Shown here one piece after another: positions 10,013 to 18,805 of a stretch of 64,000 nucleotides of DNA. The stretch comes from Arthrobacter sp. FW306-2-2C-D06B (lineage in GTDB: Bacteria; Actinomycetota; Actinomycetes; Actinomycetales; Micrococcaceae). Each line of letters opens with the position of its first letter. Position 1 is the first letter of the stretch. The DNA is taken from contig NZ_CP084560.1 of the NCBI RefSeq assembly GCF_021789175.1, positions 1,302,001 to 1,366,000 on the forward strand. Direction: 5' to 3'. The translations under genes were made by a program, and so were the position numbers. The notes beneath the pieces are model-generated. The model searched no databases. It had not been told where the DNA came from and was given only the letters and a program-made list of their open reading frames with translations.

Positions 10013-11263
10013 CTAGTTCCCCAAGCCTGTTGTGACGGCAAAGGCAACGCTCGTTCCCGTTGCGCCGGCAACCGGGTGCACCATGACGGGTTCTTCGGAA
10101 GCCGGGATGAATGCGCTCCCGCCTCGCTCCACGGCGAGTTCGCTCTTGGGGGAGTCCAGTACGACGGAACCCGAAACCACGACGACGACGGCAGGACCGG
10201 CCTGGGCCATCGGTACGGGTTCCGCTCCGGGAGCCAACTCGATGCGCTGGAGTTGGAATTCCCGGAACGGCGGCACGTACAGGTCCTGGCCGAAGCCGGA
10301 GGTCCTGGGCTCGATGCGCGGTACGCCGAGGGAAGCGAATTCGATGGTTTTCAGGAGCTCGGCGACATCTATGTGCTTGGGGGTGAGGCCGCCACGGAGC
10401 ACGTTGTCCGAAGCCGCCATCACCTCCACACCGAGGCCTTTCAGGTAGGCGTGGACGTTTCCGCCCGGTAGGTACACCGATTCGCCCGGGGACAGGAAGA
10501 CAAGATTCAAGAGCAGGGATATCAGGACACCGGGATCGCCCGGGAACTCACTGTTGATGTCCACCAATGTGGAGAGTTCCGCAGCGTGCTGACCCATCGG
10601 CGCGCCCGATTTCAGGATGGAAACCACCTGATCCGTCGCGGCGGAGACGGCATCCCCGCCGGTGATCAGCCGGGTGAACGCTGCTTTGAGTGCCGAGGGC
10701 TCATCGGACCCGGAAAGGTCCGCGATGACTCCGGTGATGACCTCAGGAACGTCGACGGCGGCAAGGTCCAGGAGGGTCGCGAGGTGCTCGAAGACACGCT
10801 GCGAATCGGCCGCCGGACGGAAACCGCAGAGGGCGTGGAACGGGGTCAGCGCGAAGATCATCTCCGGCTTGTGGTTGTCGTCGCGATAGTTGCGCTCGGG
10901 TGCGTTCGCCGCCATGCCTGCGGCATTTTCCCGCGCGAACCCGTCCCTGGCCTGCTGCAGGCGGGGGTGCACCTGCAAGGACAGCGGCTTGTCGGCTGCG
11001 AGGAGCTTGGTGAGGAACGGCAAGCGGGGACCGAATTCAGCCACGCTCGTTTCACCAAGGAAGTGCACGGGATCCACGTTGATCAGGGCGTCCAAGGCGA
11101 CGGAAGACCCATCCGGACGGGTGGCCACGGACGGCGAGTCCGGGTGAGCTCCGATCCACAACTCCGCCTCCGGACCACCCGAGGCGGGCCTTCCCAGCAG
11201 AGCGGCGATCGCCGTCGTCGATCCCCATGCATAGGGGCGGAGAACATTCTCAAGCTGGTACAC
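10013..11263 (-). CDS. manA: mannose-6-phosphate isomerase, class I
   Basis: Interconverts fructose-6-phosphate and mannose-6-phosphate, feeding GDP-mannose and hence mannosylated glycans and proteins such as those made by Pmt. The 416 residues form the type I cupin enzyme. The zinc ligands are visible as Gln97 and His99 (LSLQVHP), Glu134 (NHKPEM) and His271 (PGGNVHAYLKG). The start is GTG with AAGGA about 10 bases upstream. It is the first gene of a two-gene unit with the FemAB protein. Identity is secure. Confidence 0.95.
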   Translation of the reverse strand: MYQLENVLRPYAWGSTTAIAALLGRPASGGPEAELWIGAHPDSPSVATRPDGSSVALDALINVDPVHFLGETSVAEFGPRLPFLTKLLAADKPLSLQVHPRLQQARDGFARENAAGMAANAPERNYRDDNHKPEMIFALTPFHALCGFRPAADSQRVFEHLATLLDLAAVDVPEVITGVIADLSGSDEPSALKAAFTRLITGGDAVSAATDQVVSILKSGAPMGQHAAELSTLVDINSEFPGDPGVLISLLLNLVFLSPGESVYLPGGNVHAYLKGLGVEVMAASDNVLRGGLTPKHIDVAELLKTIEFASLGVPRIEPRTSGFGQDLYVPPFREFQLQRIELAPGAEPVPMAQAGPAVVVVVSGSVVLDSPKSELAVERGGSAFIPASEEPVMVHPVAGATGTSVAFAVTTGLGN

Positions 11264-11338
11264 GGCAGGGGATCCTTGTCATTGCGGAGGGTTCATTCGG
11301 GATTGCCGGGGATGACCTTCTAGCGGCTGCCCAGACGC

Positions 11339-11932
11339 TTAGCGGCTGCTGCGGGCGGAGACGTTCGCACTGGAGAAGACTTCGGCGACCTTGTCGCGGA
11401 GCCTGGCCCCTTTTTCGGTAGCGGTGTTGTTCAGCTCCCGGGCGAATTCGAGCAGCTCGCCACGAAGCCGGACGGCCAGCTCGTCGGTTCCGGACGCCAG
11501 CATGCGCACGGCCAGGAGGCCGGCGTTGCGCGCGCCGCCGATGGAAACCGTGGCCACGGGAACGCCGGCGGGCATCTGCACGATGGACAGCAAGGAATCC
11601 ATGCCGTCCAGGGTTTTCAGCGGGACCGGGACGCCGATGACGGGCAGCGGTGTGACAGAGGCGAGCATGCCCGGCAAGTGGGCGGCGCCGCCTGCTCCGG
11701 CGATGATGACGCGGATGCCGCGCTCATGGGCGTTCTGGCCGTAGCGGATCATTTCCGTGGGCATGCGGTGGGCGGACACGACGTCGGCTTCGAAGGGGAT
11801 GCCGAATTCGGCCAGGGCGTCTGCCGCGGCTTCCATGACAGGCCAGTCGGAGTCGGAGCCCATGACGAGGCCTACGATCGGAGCGGCGTTCGCCGCGCCC
11901 GCGTTTCCGGCTTCCATGTTTCCTGCGCTCAT
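11339..11932 (-). CDS. purE: N5-carboxyaminoimidazole ribonucleotide mutase
   Basis: Converts N5-CAIR to CAIR in purine biosynthesis, directly after PurK. The 197 residues contain GSDSDW (25-30), SAHR (53-56) with the catalytic His55, and GGAAHLPGM (81-89). There is a 17-residue Ala/Gly-rich N-terminal extension before the core. The start ATG overlaps the purK stop by 4 bp (ATGA), so translation is coupled to purK. The stop at 11339 is 75 bp before manA, which is read in the same direction. Confidence 0.95.
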   Translation of the reverse strand: MSAGNMEAGNAGAANAAPIVGLVMGSDSDWPVMEAAADALAEFGIPFEADVVSAHRMPTEMIRYGQNAHERGIRVIIAGAGGAAHLPGMLASVTPLPVIGVPVPLKTLDGMDSLLSIVQMPAGVPVATVSIGGARNAGLLAVRMLASGTDELAVRLRGELLEFARELNNTATEKGARLRDKVAEVFSSANVSARSSR

Positions 11933-13116
11933 GCGGTCTCCTCTGAGGTGGTCCCGGCCGGCATGCGGCCGTTGCGGATGATGTCGGCCACTACCGTGGC
12001 CCGGCGTCGGATGGAGTCGACGTCCGCTATCGAGTTGCCGACGAGGTTCACGTGCCCGATCTTGCGGCCGGCCCGCACGGACTTGCCGTAGCAGTGGACC
12101 TTTGCGGCAGGTTCGTAGGCGAGGGCCTTGGGGTAGGCGCTGTAGAGATCCTGGTTGTCGCCGCCCAGGAAGTTCTTCATGACCACCACCGCGCCCAGGG
12201 CGTCGGTGGCGCCCAGCGGGAGGTTGAGGACTGCGCGCAAATGCTGTTCGAACTGGCTTGTGACGGAGCCGTCCTGCGTCCAGTGGCCGGTGTTGTGCGG
12301 CCGCATGGCGAGTTCGTTGACCAGGAACCCGACTCCGACGCCGGGCGTTTCGAAGAGTTCCGCAGCCATGACGCCCGTGACTCCGAGTTCATGGGCGATT
12401 CGCAGCGCCGCCTCTTCGGCTGCCGCAGCGACTTCCACAGGAATGTCCTGGGCCGGCGCAATCACTTCGTCGCAGACGCCGTCCACCTGGACGGTGTGGA
12501 CTACCGGCCAGGCGCGGGATTCGCCGTCGGGGGTCCTGGCGACGAGCGCGGAAAGCTCGCGGCTGAAGTCGACCTTCTCTTCGGCCAATAGCGGGCTCAT
12601 GGCTTCGAACCAGTCCGTGGTGGTGCGTGCGTCCTCGGCGGAATGGACGATGCGCACACCCTTGCCGTCATAGCCCCCGCGGGGGGTCTTCAAGACAATC
12701 GGCCAACCGGTCTGCTCGCCGAAAGCGATCAGGTCTTCGACGCCGCGGACCGCGGCCCACGCCGGATTGGGGAGGCCCAAGCGGTCGATCGCGGCGCGCA
12801 TCACGAGTTTGTCCTGCGCATGCACCAAGGCATCGGGGCCTGGCTGGACGTTGACTCCGGCCTCGATCAGCGCCCTCAGGTGTTCGGTGGGGACGTGCTC
12901 GTGGTCGAATGTCATGACGTCCAAGCCCTCAGAGAACTCAAGAAGGGCGGCGAGGTCCTTATAGTCGCCAATGGGAGCCGTTGCCACGGCCTGGACCGCG
13001 GAAACGTCCTCACCTTCGGCAAGGACCCGGAGTTCAAAGCCGAGAGCAGTTGCGGCCGGGGCCATCATTCGTGCGAGCTGTCCGCCGCCCACCACGCCAA
13101 TTACAGGAAAAGTCAC
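11929..13116 (-). CDS. purK: N5-carboxyaminoimidazole ribonucleotide synthase
   Basis: ATP-grasp ligase that carboxylates AIR with bicarbonate to N5-CAIR; it works with PurE. The 395 residues begin with the Rossmann-like [12 protein letters not shown] segment. The central ATP-grasp domain ([20 protein letters not shown] stretch, seen as [16 protein letters not shown]) follows, with the [16 protein letters not shown] motif near the C-terminal part. The GTG start lies 7 bases after TAGGCT (complement of 13124-13129), a leaderless layout. The purK-purE operon is divergent from the GtrA gene. Confidence 0.95.
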   Translation of the reverse strand: MTFPVIGVVGGGQLARMMAPAATALGFELRVLAEGEDVSAVQAVATAPIGDYKDLAALLEFSEGLDVMTFDHEHVPTEHLRALIEAGVNVQPGPDALVHAQDKLVMRAAIDRLGLPNPAWAAVRGVEDLIAFGEQTGWPIVLKTPRGGYDGKGVRIVHSAEDARTTTDWFEAMSPLLAEEKVDFSRELSALVARTPDGESRAWPVVHTVQVDGVCDEVIAPAQDIPVEVAAAAEEAALRIAHELGVTGVMAAELFETPGVGVGFLVNELAMRPHNTGHWTQDGSVTSQFEQHLRAVLNLPLGATDALGAVVVMKNFLGGDNQDLYSAYPKALAYEPAAKVHCYGKSVRAGRKIGHVNLVGNSIADVDSIRRRATVVADIIRNGRMPAGTTSEETA

Positions 13117-13287
13117 AAGGTTCAGCCTACCGAACCTGCAGCTGGTTCCCAGATTCTGCCCGCCGCCGGGTCCTGGGAACCCGGCTCAAGGCCGCCGGCG
13201 CGGAATAATTCGGCAAGCTCCAAGGAATCGGAGCTAAAATGGAGCCTTCGGCCCATCGGCCCCCTAGAACAACGGCCATGGAGGGTC

Positions 13288-13860
13288 ATGATCAACACAC
13301 TTGCAGATCGCATCCGCGGGCTCGCCTCGCTCTTTTGGCGCGAAGTAGCCAAGTTCGGCGCTGTAGGCGGTGTTGCGTTCGTCATAGATAACGGCTTGAC
13401 CTACTATCTCATGCACGGCCCGATGACGGACAGTGAGGCCAAAGCCCGGTTCGTCGGCGCCACCGTGGCCACCGTGTTCTCCTGGATCGCCAACCGATTC
13501 TGGACATTCCGCCACCGCCGCCAGGCGAACGTGGTGCGCGAGTTCGTCATGTTCATCATCATCAACGGCATTGGCATCGGAATCTCCACGGGCCTGACCG
13601 CCATCGCCAAATACGGCATGAACATCCAGGACAAGAACGTCCTGTTCGCTGCCGGAATCGTCGGCATCCTCGTCGCCACGGTAGTGCGCTTCTTCGCTTA
13701 CCGCTTCCTGGTGTTCAACAAGGAACTCGACGAAGAGCCAGCCTTCTCGCATGACCACGAGATCATCGAAGCCCACCACAAGGCCAAGGCCAAGGCCATG
13801 CATGCCGCTAGCACCGCGGCTGACTCCGATGAAGGCGAAGACGCGGTCAAGCGCCGCTGA
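13288..13860 (+). CDS. GtrA-family membrane protein
   Basis: A 190-residue protein with four transmembrane segments between about residues 20 and 150, matching GtrA/DPMS-like proteins. These are thought to help flip or position polyprenyl-linked sugars for glycosyltransferases. The C-terminal 35 residues are charged and cytoplasmic. The ATG at 13288 was chosen because the hydrophobic core begins soon after; GGAGGG lies very close upstream (13280-13285). An in-frame extension into purK antisense DNA was discarded. Mycobacteria have a GtrA gene beside purE/purK. It overlaps the convergent TIGR03089 gene by 14 bp. Confidence 0.85.
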   Translation: MINTLADRIRGLASLFWREVAKFGAVGGVAFVIDNGLTYYLMHGPMTDSEAKARFVGATVATVFSWIANRFWTFRHRRQANVVREFVMFIIINGIGIGISTGLTAIAKYGMNIQDKNVLFAAGIVGILVATVVRFFAYRFLVFNKELDEEPAFSHDHEIIEAHHKAKAKAMHAASTAADSDEGEDAVKRR

Positions 13861-14545
13861 CGCGCTCGTTGTCCAGTAGGTGCTGGGTGACGTCAACGTC
13901 CGGGTGCACGAGGACAACTGAACCGTCTTTGTTCCACGCACCCAGTGCGTCGGCGAGGGCCGACTCCAAACCGTCGGCCGCGCGCACCAGCAGGCGCACG
14001 CCCGCGTCGTGTTCCTTGGCGAATCCGTCCAGCAATTCCCCGTGCGAGTGTCCGGTTTCAGGGCGGCGCAGGGCCGGCATTGCCGCGTCCGGTTCGGAGT
14101 GCGCCATGAACACGTCGCCGTGGGAGCGGACTTCAGCCGCGTAGTCCACGACGCCGACCGGCAGCTCTCCGGGCCAGCGCATCGCGAGTGCCGCGAGCGG
14201 CACGGCGACGACGGCGTCAAAGCCGGCTCCGGCTCCGACGTCGGGGGTGTCCGTGACAAGCAGGTCGGCGCTACCGCCGTCGAGCACCAGCTCCATCCCC
14301 AGCTGCCACCCGGCCAGCGCCCACACGAGGGACTTCCAATGGGCCGGTAGATCCAAGCGAAGGCTCATGCCCGGTTCGGCGTCGAACTCGTCCTGAAGCA
14401 GGTTGCTGGTCTTGGCCACCCAATTGTCCAGGACCCGGCCTGACAGCTCCACCCGTTCGGCGTCCGGCCCGTACCAGGTCAGCCGGGGGGATGTGGAGTG
14501 TCCGGAGCGCAGGGCTGCCATCAGGTTCATCGCGGGGGTGGTCAT
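13847..14545 (-). CDS. TIGR03089 family protein
   Basis: A 232-residue soluble protein of the actinobacterial TIGR03089 family. The N-terminal part resembles the beginning of adenylate-forming enzymes (PRLTWYG, ELSGRVLDNWVAKTSNLL, LDLPAHWKSLVWALAGWQLG), but the catalytic C-terminal half of that superfamily is absent, so AMP-ligase activity is unlikely. The ATG at 14545 was chosen over a 19-residue upstream extension that lacks conserved character; CAAGAT lies 6 bases before it, a weak leaderless -10. Function unknown. Confidence 0.8.
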   Translation of the reverse strand: MTTPAMNLMAALRSGHSTSPRLTWYGPDAERVELSGRVLDNWVAKTSNLLQDEFDAEPGMSLRLDLPAHWKSLVWALAGWQLGMELVLDGGSADLLVTDTPDVGAGAGFDAVVAVPLAALAMRWPGELPVGVVDYAAEVRSHGDVFMAHSEPDAAMPALRRPETGHSHGELLDGFAKEHDAGVRLLVRAADGLESALADALGAWNKDGSVVLVHPDVDVTQHLLDNERVSGA

Positions 14546-14790
14546 GGCTACATCTTGCCACGAGGCGCGCGGCCCGTCGCTGGAGCATGTGAATCGCACC
14601 ACTTAAGGCTGGGCGGCGGCGATGGCCCGGCATTGCAGGGGGCAATCAATTTGCCTGAAATTCAATGAAAATACATCTTAAGTGAGTCAATGCTTCCGTT
14701 TTCCGCGGAGGCGCGCGGCTGAGGCGAAAAAATCGCGGGCGTGGCGTGACCGCAGTTAGTACGGAAAGTTGATTATTATCCCGGCGTGGC

Positions 14791-14820
14791 TTGACGGCGC
14801 GGTAGTTACACGCGTGTAAT
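14791..14820 (+). promoter_or_regulatory. whiB promoter with 14-bp palindromic operator
   Basis: The 364-base gap 14546-14909 is AT-richer than its surroundings and has no ORF. TTGACG (14791-14796) and TGTAAT (14815-14820) are 18 bases apart. A perfect palindrome, TTACACGCGTGTAA (14806-14819), fills the spacer and overlaps the -10 box, the classic position for a repressor. The leader of about 80 bases contains GAGTATC (14843), GGTAC (14851) and CGAGTACC (14861), and AGGAGG before the start. The regulator is unknown. Confidence 0.6.
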
Positions 14821-14909
14821 TAGATATCGAACGCCGCTGCGGGAGTATCGGGTACATAACCGAGTACCGAATGAGCACGGCAGCAGCTGCACACATCAGG
14901 AGGGACGCC

Positions 14910-15455
14910 ATGGGGCAAGCGTTGCGTATCCAGGAAGATGCAGTCGTCGCGGAATATGCGTCGGTGAAGTACCGGTCGCGCGAAGTTCCGGGGGATTGGT
15001 ATGTTGACCCGGCAGATCCGCAGGCGGCGGATCGCTATATAGAGACCACTCGGGAGTCGCTGGAAGACGAGGCAACAGCCTTTCTTGCTGCCCACGAGGC
15101 GCTTGTGGGAGGCGCGCCGGCAGATCCGGAGGACGATCTCGACGATCCTCCCATGGAGCTGCGCCGTCCGCTCGACAACCCGGCACAGCCGGTATGGATC
15201 GGGCTTCCGCGCCAGGGGGACTTCGACGACGAAGGCGAACTTGGCTGGCAGACGGACGCCTTGTGCGCCCAGACGGACCCGGAGGCGTTCTTCCCCGAGA
15301 AGGGCGGCTCCACCCGGGATGCCAAAAAGGTGTGCGGTGCGTGCAATGTCCGTTCGCAGTGCCTTGAATACGCACTCGCCAACGATGAACGTTTTGGTAT
15401 CTGGGGCGGGCTCTCCGAGCGTGAACGCCGCAGGCTGAGGAAGCGAGCGGTCTGA
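14910..15455 (+). CDS. WhiB-family iron-sulfur regulator (WhiB2-like)
   Basis: A transcription factor family unique to actinobacteria, with a [4Fe-4S] cluster held by four cysteines. Here they are Cys119, Cys142, Cys145 and Cys151 (C-x22-C-x2-C-x5-C). GIWGG (163-167) and a basic C-terminal tail (RERRRLRKR) follow. The domain occupies only residues about 112-181. An acidic, Ala/Asp-rich N-terminal extension of about 110 residues is long for the family. AGGAGG 6 bases upstream fixes the ATG at 14910 rather than one at 14871. Position next to the metallopeptidase/DUF3499 block suggests WhiB2 (cell division control). Its stop overlaps the start of the glycosyltransferase. Confidence 0.92.
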   Translation: MGQALRIQEDAVVAEYASVKYRSREVPGDWYVDPADPQAADRYIETTRESLEDEATAFLAAHEALVGGAPADPEDDLDDPPMELRRPLDNPAQPVWIGLPRQGDFDDEGELGWQTDALCAQTDPEAFFPEKGGSTRDAKKVCGACNVRSQCLEYALANDERFGIWGGLSERERRRLRKRAV

Positions 15456-18400
15456 TTCTCAAGGCAGTACACGTTACCGCCGTCGTCGTCTCGCATGACG
15501 GCGGTAACTATCTCCCCAGAACCCTGGCGGCTCTGCTGGACCAGACGCGTCCGGCAGATGCCGCCATTGGCATTGATACGGGCTCCCGCGACAAGTCCGC
15601 CGCACTGCTGCAGCGGGCCCTCGGCAAAGCCAATGTCACCAGCACGGGCGAACACAAAGTAGGTTTCGGCGCGGCCGTCATGGCCGGCCTGGCCCGCTCG
15701 GCGCCACCTTCGCAGGAGCCAGGAGCCGTGGAGTGGATCTGGTTGTTGCACGACGACGCCGCTCCCGCTCCGGATGCTCTCGCCGAGCTGCTTCAGGCAG
15801 TCGAGCGCGCCCCCTCGGTCACTGTCGCCGGTTGCAAGCAGTTGGCCTGGAATGCGGAACGCAGGCTCATCGACGCCGGCCTGTCCACGAGCCGCTGGGC
15901 CGAACGGCTGACGCTCATTGAAGCCGACGAACTCGACCAGGGCCAGTACGACGGGCGCACAGACACTTTCGCGGTGAATTCCGCAGGCATGCTGATCCGC
16001 CGCGATGCCTGGGAGCAGCTGGGCGGCTTCGACCCCGCGCTTCCGGGCGTGGGAGACGACATCGACTTCTGTTGGCGCAACTGGCTTGCGGGCAACAGGG
16101 TTGTGGTGGTTCCGGCGGCGCGCATGTTCCATGTGGAGCACCGTCCCCACAGCCTGGCGACACCTGCGGCCGCACGCAAGAGCCAAGTCCATTTGAGGCT
16201 CACCCATGCTTCGCCGTGGAAAGTTCCGCTGCACGCTTTCGGCGCATTGCTCGGGAGCATGGTCAGGCTCATCCTGAGCGTCCTGGTCAAAGAGCCCGGT
16301 CACGGCATCTCCCAGCTCGGCGCCACCGTTGCCGCGCTCGGCCGTCCCGGGGCGATTTGGCGCTCCAGGCTGAACGCGGCCCGGACGCGACGCGTGCCAC
16401 GGTCAATGGTCAAGGGTCTGCAGACTCCGCGGCGCGAGGTTTGGGCCCACCGCCGGTCCCTCGTCGAGGCGATTGGCGCAGACGAATTCCAGGAGACGGA
16501 TTCGCTGGCCCCGGAACCGAGCGGCGACGCCGGCGACGATTTCGTGGCCCTAGCGACCAATGAGCGGGGTTGGATCGGCACGGGCGCCGTGGCCGCCGGG
16601 TTTGTTGCGCTGGCTGCTTCCATCGTGGGGCTGTTAGGGCTCCTGGGGGCAGGCGGGGTGACGGGCGGAGGCCTCCTGCCGTTGTCCGCCGCAGGCGACA
16701 TCTGGCGGGCCGCGTCCACGTGGTGGATCGGCCTGGGTGCAGGCTTGCCCGGACACGGGGATCCCTTCGCCTACATCCTGTGGCTCGTGTCATTGCTCGG
16801 AGGAGGCGCCTCCGGCACAGCCATCGTGTGGCTGTTGTTGCTGGCCATGCCGCTGTCCGGCCTGGGCGCCTGGTTCGCCGCGGGCGCGATGACCACGCTG
16901 CGCCGCTACCGTTTCATTGCCGCGCTGATCTGGGCCGGAGCGCCGGCCCTTCAAGTCGCCTTGAATCAAGGAAGAGCCGGCGCCCTCCTTGCCCACGTGG
17001 CGATGCCGCTGCTGGTACTTGCCCTCTTCCGGGCCACTGGATCGGCGCTGGGGCGGGACACTGCGTTGGACCGACAACCGAATCACGATCGGATCCAGCC
17101 ATCAGGCTACGCCGCAGCCAAGCTGGTGACGGGAAAGCCGGGCGTCAACGGCACTCCGTCATGGACTGCTGCTGCCGCGGCGGGCCTGATGCTCGCTGTC
17201 GTGACGGCTTCTGCGCCGTCCCTGCTGCCCCCCTTTGCAGTACTCATTGTTTTTTGCGGCATCGCCTTGGGGCGGCGCGGCCGGACCATTTGGTGGTCAC
17301 TCCTTCCGAGCGCCGCGCTCTTTGCGCCGTACGTCCTCTCGGTCCTTGAACGGCCCCGCACCCTGCTGGCCGATCCAGGCCTCCCGCTGGGGTTCGAAGC
17401 CGCACCTTTGTGGCAGCAATTGCTCGGCCAACCCTTGAAATTCGACGTCAACGGCGGATTGGCCGGCTTGGCACTATTCGGCCCGTCGGGTATTCCGTGG
17501 GCGCTGGCGTTTGCCCTGCTGCTCGGTGCCCCGGTCCTGCTCTTGTCCATTGCCGCGCTCTTTGTGCCCGGAAGGCGGTCCCGCGTCACGCGTTTCCTCT
17601 GGGCAGGGGCCCTTTTGCTCCTTGCCTGGGCGTGGCTCGCTGGACATGTGGCAACGGGCGTCGACGGCAACCTGCTCGTGGCACCTTTCACGGGGCCGGC
17701 AGTTTCGGCCGCCGGGTTCGCGTTCCTGGGAGCGGCGCTGATCGGCGCCGATAACCTCCTCCGGCTCACAGCCAAGGCAGAAGACGGCCGCACGGTCCAA
17801 CGCGCGGCAGTGCGAACCGTTTCCGCTGTGGCAACGCTTCTCCTCCTGGCCGGACCCCTGGCCAGCATGGGCCTGTGGGCAACCCAGAATGTCCTGGCCA
17901 GCGCGGACACTTCCCCTTCCGCCAGTGGCGCGCTTGGCACGCCGCGCCTGGTCCAGCCCTCAGGGCAAGGCACCCTGCCGGCCACCGCCGTCGACCACGG
18001 CCAAGGGCCGGAACAGACCCGTACCCTGGTCATCACCGCCGGTGAGAACGGTGGCTATACGTCATCCCTCATGCGCGGCGCCGGGACGACATTGGACTCG
18101 CTCTCCACTGTCGCCGCGGGCCGTTCCATCGTGGGTTCACCCGGACAGGAACGCCTCGCGGCCGACGACGACGCTACCGCGTCCATCCGGAACGCCGTAG
18201 CGACGATTGTCGCGGGAACAGGCGTAGATCCCCGGCCAGGCCTTGAGCAGCTCGGTGCCGGATTCGTGGTTCTCAAATCAGCCGACACCGCAGCCCAGCT
18301 GACGGCCAACAAGATCGATTCCGTCCCCGGCCTGGTGGCTGTGGGAAAAACCGATTCCGGGTGGCTCTGGAGGGTCACGCCGCTCAACCAGGCCGCCGCG

Positions 18401-18805
18401 GCCGACGCCGAGACGGCACACCGCGTCAGGCTGGTGGATGCCAAGGGTGCCGTAGTTGCACTCTTGCCCTCCCTCGGAACCTCTGCCGCCGGCGACATCC
18501 CGGCGGGCGGGGACGGACGCCTGGTAGTGCTCGCTGAGCGGGCAGACGCCGGTTGGAGCGCGTGGTTGGATGGCCGCCAACTGAGCCCGACGACGTCCGG
18601 ATGGGCCCAAGCTTTCACCTTGCCGTCTACAGGCGGCCAGATCGAGATCCGCTACACCACAGTCTGGGAGCCTTGGCTCAGCATTATGCAGGCCGTAGTG
18701 ATCGGCTTGACCGTCCTGCTGGCCATCCCCATGCCTGCCCGCAGGCCGAAAGCCGGCCTCCTGAAGGAACAAAACTCCCTCCGTAAGGAGTACAGCAGTG
18801 TCTGA
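15452..18805 (+). CDS. large membrane-bound family 2 glycosyltransferase
   Basis: A protein of about 1117 residues. An N-terminal GT2 domain (1-260) begins VTAVVVSHDGG and has the nucleotide-binding HDD at 100-102 and GDDIDF at 201-206. Next come many hydrophobic segments (about 300-760) and an extracytoplasmic C-terminal domain of some 300 residues ending at one further helix. It probably elaborates an envelope glycan on the membrane; donor and acceptor are unknown. No ATG, GTG or TTG precedes the conserved first strand. A CTG at 15452 overlaps the whiB TGA (CTGA) and has GAGGAAG 8 bases upstream, so CTG is the likely start. ATG 15680 would delete part of the GT fold. Confidence 0.8.
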   Translation: MILKAVHVTAVVVSHDGGNYLPRTLAALLDQTRPADAAIGIDTGSRDKSAALLQRALGKANVTSTGEHKVGFGAAVMAGLARSAPPSQEPGAVEWIWLLHDDAAPAPDALAELLQAVERAPSVTVAGCKQLAWNAERRLIDAGLSTSRWAERLTLIEADELDQGQYDGRTDTFAVNSAGMLIRRDAWEQLGGFDPALPGVGDDIDFCWRNWLAGNRVVVVPAARMFHVEHRPHSLATPAAARKSQVHLRLTHASPWKVPLHAFGALLGSMVRLILSVLVKEPGHGISQLGATVAALGRPGAIWRSRLNAARTRRVPRSMVKGLQTPRREVWAHRRSLVEAIGADEFQETDSLAPEPSGDAGDDFVALATNERGWIGTGAVAAGFVALAASIVGLLGLLGAGGVTGGGLLPLSAAGDIWRAASTWWIGLGAGLPGHGDPFAYILWLVSLLGGGASGTAIVWLLLLAMPLSGLGAWFAAGAMTTLRRYRFIAALIWAGAPALQVALNQGRAGALLAHVAMPLLVLALFRATGSALGRDTALDRQPNHDRIQPSGYAAAKLVTGKPGVNGTPSWTAAAAAGLMLAVVTASAPSLLPPFAVLIVFCGIALGRRGRTIWWSLLPSAALFAPYVLSVLERPRTLLADPGLPLGFEAAPLWQQLLGQPLKFDVNGGLAGLALFGPSGIPWALAFALLLGAPVLLLSIAALFVPGRRSRVTRFLWAGALLLLAWAWLAGHVATGVDGNLLVAPFTGPAVSAAGFAFLGAALIGADNLLRLTAKAEDGRTVQRAAVRTVSAVATLLLLAGPLASMGLWATQNVLASADTSPSASGALGTPRLVQPSGQGTLPATAVDHGQGPEQTRTLVITAGENGGYTSSLMRGAGTTLDSLSTVAAGRSIVGSPGQERLAADDDATASIRNAVATIVAGTGVDPRPGLEQLGAGFVVLKSADTAAQLTANKIDSVPGLVAVGKTDSGWLWRVTPLNQAAAADAETAHRVRLVDAKGAVVALLPSLGTSAAGDIPAGGDGRLVVLAERADAGWSAWLDGRQLSPTTSGWAQAFTLPSTGGQIEIRYTTVWEPWLSIMQAVVIGLTVLLAIPMPARRPKAGLLKEQNSLRKEYSSV

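Noticed and set aside
13144..13181. 9-bp inverted repeat (GGTTCCCAG/CTGGGAACC) between purK and GtrA
   Set aside because: It is short, with a 20-base spacer, and both genes read away from it, so it is not a terminator; too weak to call an operator without conservation data.
12643..13287. In-frame extension of the GtrA gene far upstream (405-aa frame)
   Set aside because: It runs antisense through purK, has no conserved character and no ribosome site; the hydrophobic GtrA core begins right after ATG 13288.
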